NCBI RefSeq assembly: GCF_900215375.1
Contig: NZ_OBEF01000022.1
Location: forward strand, 1 to 64,000
Direction: 5' to 3'
DNA from: Enterobacter sp. CC120223-11
Lineage (GTDB): Bacteria > Pseudomonadota > Gammaproteobacteria > Enterobacterales > Enterobacteriaceae
DNA: 64,000 bases
Of this stretch, positions 57,185-64,000 are shown one piece after another. The notes below the pieces were generated by a model that did not search any database, had not been told where the DNA came from, and saw nothing but the letters and a program-made list of their open reading frames with translations. The position numbers were made by a program, and so were the translations under genes. Each line of letters starts with the position of its first letter. Within the stretch, counting starts at the first letter, position 1.

Positions 57185-57622
57185 ATGTTCTCTGCGCAGT
57201 CTCGCCTGCGTCATGCGGCAGCAGACACTTTTGCTATGGTGGTCTACTGTTCCGTCGTGAACATGCTTATTGAAATATTTCTCTCTGGTATGAGCTTTGA
57301 GCAGTCACTTTCTTCTCGCCTGGTGGCGATCCCGGTCAACATCCTGATTGCATGGCCATACGGTTTTTATCGTGACTGGGTCATGCGCTACGCCCGTATT
57401 ATCAGCCCGACAAAATGGATGAAAAACCTGGCTGACGTGCTGGCCTATGTGACCTTTCAGTCCCCGGTTTATGTCGTGATCCTGCTGTCGGTGGGCGCAG
57501 ACTGGCATCAAATCGCCGCTGCGGTAAGTTCAAATATTGTGGTGTCGATGATGATGGGCGCGGTATACGGCTATTTTCTCGATTACTGTCGCCGCCTGTT
57601 CCGCGTCAGCCAGTACGCCTGA
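57185..57622 (+). CDS. alaE: L-alanine exporter AlaE
   Basis: 145 residues, alike to E. coli AlaE (YgaW). Four TM segments (about 16-36, 46-62, 85-105, 115-135). It exports L-alanine and protects from peptide-derived alanine overload. Ribosome site AAGGAGCAGACCG. In E. coli the gene also lies next to stpA. Confidence 0.95.
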   Translation: MFSAQSRLRHAAADTFAMVVYCSVVNMLIEIFLSGMSFEQSLSSRLVAIPVNILIAWPYGFYRDWVMRYARIISPTKWMKNLADVLAYVTFQSPVYVVILLSVGADWHQIAAAVSSNIVVSMMMGAVYGYFLDYCRRLFRVSQYA

Positions 57623-57634
57623 TGTAAACTGCCA

Positions 57635-57662
57635 CGACTGGCCTGATGCCAGTCGTCGGCTT
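57635..57662. terminator. hairpin between convergent alaE and ygaC
   Basis: CGACTGGC-cctgat... GCCAGTCG (57635-57642 and 57648-57655). T-run is poor on both sides, so termination efficiency is unclear. Confidence 0.45.
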
Positions 57663-58005
57663 ATTGTCCTTCGCCAAACAGTCCATTAAGAAAACGCTCA
57701 AGCGCAATCCGCGAACTGAAACCGTGCGGAATACCATAATGCTCCTGTGCATCACCGCCTAAATAGAGCGGGAACTGCTGATAATGGTCGCAGGTTTTAA
57801 TATCTGAAGCCGGATCCGCCAGCAAATAGCTGCGCTCTTTCAATGCCGGATGAATGATAAGCGCCGTTCTGCCCATCCTTGCCTCACGATTCACATAGAC
57901 ATAATTATCGCCACGGCGATAGCCGTAAATTTTCTGCGTCACTTCGTCCATCGTGAATCCGACTTTTTCAAGAACGCGCGCCACCTCATCAGGTCGTAAA
58001 TACAT
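57661..58005 (-). CDS. ygaC: DUF2002 protein YgaC
   Basis: 114 residues, the same length as E. coli YgaC and strongly alike ([63 protein letters not shown]). Cytoplasmic protein of unknown role, reported as Fur-regulated in E. coli; I see no convincing Fur box here. Confidence 0.93.
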   Translation of the reverse strand: MYLRPDEVARVLEKVGFTMDEVTQKIYGYRRGDNYVYVNREARMGRTALIIHPALKERSYLLADPASDIKTCDHYQQFPLYLGGDAQEHYGIPHGFSSRIALERFLNGLFGEGQ

Positions 58006-58164
58006 ATGCTTTCCTCGTTATCCTGTACAGCCACGCCACCTTACAGTATTCAGCATTAGCATCGCTTTCAGAAAAATCCATAAACAGCCCGATAAGGCGT
58101 GATTCATCTCCAGGGAATAAAATCTGTCCTAAACTTATTTCACCGTTAATGAAGGGAGGATCCC

Positions 58165-58491
58165 ATGTTCAACAGACCTAATCGCAATGACGTAGATGAT
58201 GGCGTACAGGATATCCATGACGACGTTGGCAAGCTTGCCGACTCATTGGAAGAGGTGCTGAAATCCTGGGGCAGCGATGCCAAAGATGAAGCGGATGCGG
58301 CACAGCGCAAGGCCAAATCGTTACTGCGTGAAACGCGAGCCAGAATGCAGGGGCGTACCCGCGTTCAGCAGGCCGCACGGGACGCCGCAGGCTGTGCGGA
58401 CACCTTCGTGCGCGACAAGCCCTGGCAAAGCGTGGGGGCTGCGGCCGCCGTCGGCATATTTATTGGCGCGTTACTGAGTTTGCGTCGATAA
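58165..58491 (+). CDS. ygaM: DUF883 (ElaB/YqjD/YgaM) family protein
   Basis: 108 residues. A soluble helical part (MFNRPNRNDVDDGVQDIHDD..) is followed by a C-terminal TM (VGAAAAVGIFIGALLSLRR). Relatives YqjD and ElaB hold ribosomes at the inner membrane in stationary phase. Ribosome site GGGAGGATCCC. Confidence 0.93.
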   Translation: MFNRPNRNDVDDGVQDIHDDVGKLADSLEEVLKSWGSDAKDEADAAQRKAKSLLRETRARMQGRTRVQQAARDAAGCADTFVRDKPWQSVGAAAAVGIFIGALLSLRR

Positions 58492-58523
58492 TTAAGGCGT
58501 AATGCTGATAATAAATACGCGTC

Positions 58524-58556
58524 GCCCCGGCAGGCTTCTGGTTTGTCGGGGCATTT
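58524..58556 (+). terminator. terminator after ygaM
   Basis: GCCCCGGCA (58524-58532) / TGTCGGGGC (58544-58552) followed by ATTTATTTTATT. Confidence 0.7.
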
Positions 58557-58562
58557 ATTTTA

Positions 58563-58649
58563 TTGCCCGGCGGCGCTGCTCTGGCCTGGCCTGGCCTACG
58601 GCTCGATAGTTTTTGTAGGCCGGTGTCAGGCGAAGCCGCCACCCGGCAA
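58563..58649. repeat. inverted pair of REP-like elements
   Basis: 58563-58599 (TTGCCCGGCGGCGCTG...GGCCTAC) and 58615-58649 (GTAGGCCGG...CACCCGGCAA) are inverted copies of the common enterobacterial REP unit. They lie between convergent ygaM and the MocR gene, the usual place for such BIME elements. Confidence 0.75.
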
Positions 58650-58655
58650 GTGTTT

Positions 58656-60011
58656 TTATTTGCCGATTATGTTCACCAGCATCCGCACCTGCTGCTGCGC
58701 CATCGCCAGGCTGGAAATGTTGGTGAAGCTCATTAATAGCCCTTTTTCACCGAAGCTATTCATTCGCCAGTCGCTTAGCGCCTGCACCGCCAGCCGGGCC
58801 TCCCGCCCGCGTCGGGCCATCTCACGATCGTCGCCCTCTACCGCCATCACCAACTGAATACCGCCCTGCTGCGGCTTCACATCAAATCCCTGTTCCGTCA
58901 GCGCCTGCTCCAGCCACTTTCTGCGCTGCGCGTAATGCTGACGCATCTTTTTCAGATGCCGCCAGAAGTGGCCTTCACGCATAAAGTCCGCCAACGTCAT
59001 CTGCCACAGCAGCGGCACGCCGCAGGCCGCCAGAGAAGCCTGCTCACGAAACGCCGCCACCTGCGGCAGTGGCACCACCAGCCAGGCAGTGCGCAGGGCC
59101 GGGAACATCGCCTTACTGAAGGTTCCGGCGTAAATCACCCGTTGCGGCGCATCGAGACTTTTGACTGGCGGCAACGGCTTGCCCTGATAGCGAAACTCGC
59201 TGTCGTAGTCATCCTCGATGACCCATGCGTCCTGATGCGCGGCCCAGTCCAGCAACTGGTGACGACGTGGCAACGACAGCGCTACGCCAAGCGGACTCTG
59301 GTGCGCGGGAGTCAGCAAGGCAAAACGCGCTTCCGGTGCCGATTTGATGCCCTCTTCCACGCACAAACCTTCGTCATCCACCGGCACCGGGCAGAATGTT
59401 ATGCCCTGACGGGCAATGAGCGGGCGGATCAATGGAAAACCCGGATCCTCGAGCCAGATTTTATCCCCCGGCTTGCCGAGGGTTTGCAGAATGAGCGTCA
59501 TGGAGGCCGCAAAACCGGTGGTGATAAACACCTGTTCCGGCAGGCACTCAATGCTTCTGGAAAAACGCAGATATTCGACAATCGCTGTGCGCAGCGCCAT
59601 TTCACCACACACATCGCCGAGCGCCAGGTCGAAGCGGGTTTGGGTGCGCAGCCGCCTGCCCATCACCCTGGCCCACAGCGCGCGCGGGAAGAGATCCAGG
59701 GCGGGAAGCCCCATCTGAAACGGCTGAGGTTCAGGCTGTTCACCGCCGTACCACACCGGTTCAGCCGCTGCCGGGCCGGGTACGACGCCCTCACTGACAA
59801 ACGTTCCTGCCTGCCCGCGCCGTTCGAGCCAACCCTGCGCCACCAGTTCGCCATAGGCCGCTTCCACCGTTGCGCGTGAAACGCCTAATTCCTGGGCATA
59901 CACCCGGCTGGCAGGCAGCCTCTTCCCGGGCTGGAGTTCGCCCTGCTCAATGGCTGATTTAAGCTGCCGGGCAAGCTGCTGATAGCGTGGCCCACTGGAG
60001 ACGTCATTCAT
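58656..60011 (-). CDS. MocR-type (GntR/aminotransferase) regulator
   Basis: 451 residues. A GntR winged HTH (about 5-70, LKSAIEQGELQPGKRLPASRVYAQELGVSRATVEAAY region) is joined to a fold-type I PLP-binding domain (about 110-445) with VIEDDYDSEFRY and the likely PLP lysine in YAGTFSKAMFP. MocR proteins sense PLP or an amino compound and act on adjacent genes. Divergent from an AhpD-like gene, which it may control. Confidence 0.9.
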   Translation of the reverse strand: MNDVSSGPRYQQLARQLKSAIEQGELQPGKRLPASRVYAQELGVSRATVEAAYGELVAQGWLERRGQAGTFVSEGVVPGPAAAEPVWYGGEQPEPQPFQMGLPALDLFPRALWARVMGRRLRTQTRFDLALGDVCGEMALRTAIVEYLRFSRSIECLPEQVFITTGFAASMTLILQTLGKPGDKIWLEDPGFPLIRPLIARQGITFCPVPVDDEGLCVEEGIKSAPEARFALLTPAHQSPLGVALSLPRRHQLLDWAAHQDAWVIEDDYDSEFRYQGKPLPPVKSLDAPQRVIYAGTFSKAMFPALRTAWLVVPLPQVAAFREQASLAACGVPLLWQMTLADFMREGHFWRHLKKMRQHYAQRRKWLEQALTEQGFDVKPQQGGIQLVMAVEGDDREMARRGREARLAVQALSDWRMNSFGEKGLLMSFTNISSLAMAQQQVRMLVNIIGK

Positions 60012-60055
60012 GGTCTGGTTTTTTACTCAAAACATGGCTCTGGTTTGCAGACCAT
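60010..60055. promoter_or_regulatory. inverted repeat between the MocR and AhpD-like genes
   Basis: ATGGTCTG (60010-60017) and CAGACCAT (60048-60055), a perfect 8 bp inverted repeat with 30 bp between the arms. The left arm covers the MocR start codon. A likely operator for the regulator. Confidence 0.5.
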
Positions 60056-60096
60056 TATAGTGCCAGAATTTCGTCATCGTTAAGAGGAGAAACCCC

Positions 60097-60528
60097 ATGA
60101 CCACACTACGTCAGCCTTACTATGAACTCAGCCCGCAGGCCTATGCTGCCTTTATTCAGGCGAAAAAAGCGCTGGAAAACTGCGAGCTGGATCTGCCTTT
60201 GATCGAGCTGGTTTATCTGCGCGTGTCGCAGATCAACGGCTGCGCCTTTTGCCTCGAGATGCACAGCAAAGCGCTGCGCAAGCACGGTGTGGATCAGGTA
60301 AAACTGGATGCGCTGGCGGGCTGGCGCGTGAGCCATCAGTTCAGCGATCGCGAACGTGCAGCCCTGGCCTGGGCGGAAGACGTCACCGACATTGCCCGCA
60401 CTCGCGCTGAAGATGCCGTGTATGAGCCCCTGCTGGCCTATTTCAGCGCCACAGAAATCAGCGATCTGACCTTTGCCATCAGCCTGATGAACGCCTTCAA
60501 CCGCCTCGCCGTCAGTATGCGGATGTAA
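60097..60528 (+). CDS. carboxymuconolactone decarboxylase/AhpD-like protein
   Basis: 143 residues. The AhpD motif is visible as NGCAFCLEMHSKALRKHG with the CxxC pair and the following His, which in AhpD-like proteins reduce peroxides. Ribosome site AAGAGGAGAAACCCC. The physiological substrate is unknown; divergent from the MocR-type regulator, so a function tied to its ligand is expected. Confidence 0.88.
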   Translation: MTTLRQPYYELSPQAYAAFIQAKKALENCELDLPLIELVYLRVSQINGCAFCLEMHSKALRKHGVDQVKLDALAGWRVSHQFSDRERAALAWAEDVTDIARTRAEDAVYEPLLAYFSATEISDLTFAISLMNAFNRLAVSMRM

Positions 60529-60587
60529 TTGCAGGCAAAAGCCTTCGCCCTCGCTGCGCTCGTCAGCGGGGGTAAATCAATTCAAAT

Positions 60588-60635
60588 TATCTATATATTG
60601 TGTGGTTGATGTTTAACGCAACTACATCTAGTATT
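60588..60635 (+). promoter_or_regulatory. probable NrdR box pair upstream of nrdH
   Basis: TATCTATATATTGTGT (60588-60603) matches the NrdR box ACACWATATATNGTGT at about 13 of 16 positions. A weaker second box AACTACATCTAGTATT (60620-60635) follows 32 bp later, three helical turns. This is the arrangement expected for NrdR repression of nrdHIEF. Confidence 0.65.
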
Positions 60636-60708
60636 CCTTTTGAAGAGACACCCAACGGCCGACGCAAACTTTTGCGCCGCTTTGTCATTTTAAATGGAAA
60701 TACGAATC

Positions 60709-60954
60709 ATGCGCATTACTATTTACACTCGAAATGATTGTGTGCAGTGCCATGCCACTAAACGCGCCATGGAAGCCCGGGGCTTTGCGTTTGAAATGGT
60801 GAACATCGACCTCGACCCCACCGCCGCAGGCAGCCTGCGCGAGCAGGGTTTCCGTTCGTTGCCTGTCGTCTTTGCAGGCGAAGAACGCTGGTCCGGTTTC
60901 CGTCCGGACATGATCAACCGCCTGCGCACTGAGGCCAACGCGGCACGCGCATGA
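60709..60954 (+). CDS. nrdH: glutaredoxin-like protein NrdH
   Basis: 81 residues from [21 protein letters not shown]; the redox motif is CVQC. NrdH has glutaredoxin sequence but is reduced by thioredoxin reductase and supplies electrons to NrdEF. First gene of nrdHIEF. The frame could start 5 codons earlier, but 81 residues matches E. coli. It overlaps nrdI by 4 bp. Confidence 0.96.
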   Translation: MRITIYTRNDCVQCHATKRAMEARGFAFEMVNIDLDPTAAGSLREQGFRSLPVVFAGEERWSGFRPDMINRLRTEANAARA

Positions 60955-61333
60955 GCAGCCTCGTCTTCTTCTCCAGCAGCTCCGAAAACACGCTGCGCTT
61001 TATCGAGCGTCTGGGGCTGCCCGCGGTGCGCATTCCACTCAATGAGCGCGAGCGCATCCAGGTCGACGAGCCTTTCATCCTGGTGGTGCCGAGCTACGGC
61101 GGTGGCGGCACGGCAGGCGCGGTGCCTCGCCAGGTGATCCGCTTTTTAAACGATCCGCACAATCGCGCGTTGATTCGCGGCGTGATCGCCTCAGGCAACC
61201 GCAACTTCGGCGAAGCCTATGGCCGCGCTGGAGACGTGATTGCGCAGAAATGTGACGTGCCTTACCTCTACCGTTTTGAGCTGATGGGCACCTCGCGTGA
61301 TATCGACAACGTGCGAAAAGGAGTGAGCGAATT

Positions 61334-61361
<28 letters not shown>
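60951..61361 (+). CDS. nrdI: flavodoxin-like protein NrdI
   Basis: 136 residues. A small flavodoxin ([50 protein letters not shown]) that delivers superoxide for assembly of the dimanganese-tyrosyl radical cofactor of NrdF. Start ATG overlaps nrdH stop (ATGA); its 3' end overlaps nrdE by 28 bp. Confidence 0.97.

Positions 61362-64000
<2,639 letters not shown>

Noticed and set aside
58563-58649. Possible IS end or small transposon
   Set aside because: The sequence is explained by two REP-type palindromic units, with no transposase or target duplication.
60570-60592. Fur box upstream of nrdH
   Set aside because: GATAATTTGAATTGATTT on the minus strand has only one good hexamer; too weak to call, although Fur control of nrdH is known in E. 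coli.

Overview
The window is chromosomal DNA of a member of the Enterobacteriaceae close to Enterobacter. The gene order from clpB to nrdF follows the E. coli/Salmonella 56-60 minute region and most core proteins are near-identical to their E. coli counterparts, but the accessory genes differ. No search was run; all names rest on recognising sequence, motifs and order.

Layout. (1) 1-350 is the promoter and leader of an rRNA operon that reads leftwards out of the window. (2) 409-19353 is core: clpB, pgeF, rluD, bamD, raiA, the pheL attenuator and pheA, an extra SMP-30 family gene, tyrA-aroF with a TyrR box, yfiL, the c-di-GMP module yfiR-yfiN-yfiB, a PepSY/DUF2946 pair rich in Met and His, then rplS-trmD-rimM-rpsP and ffh. 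(3) 19520-26892 is ypjD, yfjD, grpE, nadK, recN (LexA boxes), bamE, ratB-ratA and smpB. (4) 27654-43987 is a giant Bap-type adhesin of about 3,830 residues with its own type I secretion system, lying between smpB and ssrA as the bap locus does in Salmonella. (5) ssrA (tmRNA, 44058-44421) is followed by an accessory island of about 6.8 kb.

The island holds a decayed P4-type integrase; a tightly packed, AT-rich four-gene operon that I read as an ABC-three-component (ABC-3C) conflict system with a small membrane protein; a divergent XRE/Ner regulator pair; and a type VI secretion cargo array made of hcp, two lipoprotein immunity genes, a zinc-metallopeptidase effector and a collapsed hcp/effector remnant.

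(6) 51253-64000 returns to chromosomal genes: a DUF1294 protein and its winged-helix partner, yjdI-yjdJ, a LysR/SDR divergent pair, yqaE, a YodC-like gene, stpA, alaE, ygaC, ygaM, a MocR regulator divergent from an AhpD-like gene, and the nrdHIEF class Ib ribonucleotide reductase operon, cut off by the window end inside nrdF.

The best candidate for an undescribed system is the ABC-3C operon at 44995-47710. A short motif, F-x-D-N-x-G-P-V-x-I-x-N, occurs both at the C-terminus of its membrane protein and at the N-terminus of the next protein in the operon. The T6SS cargo array at 49100-51052 is the second most interesting region.
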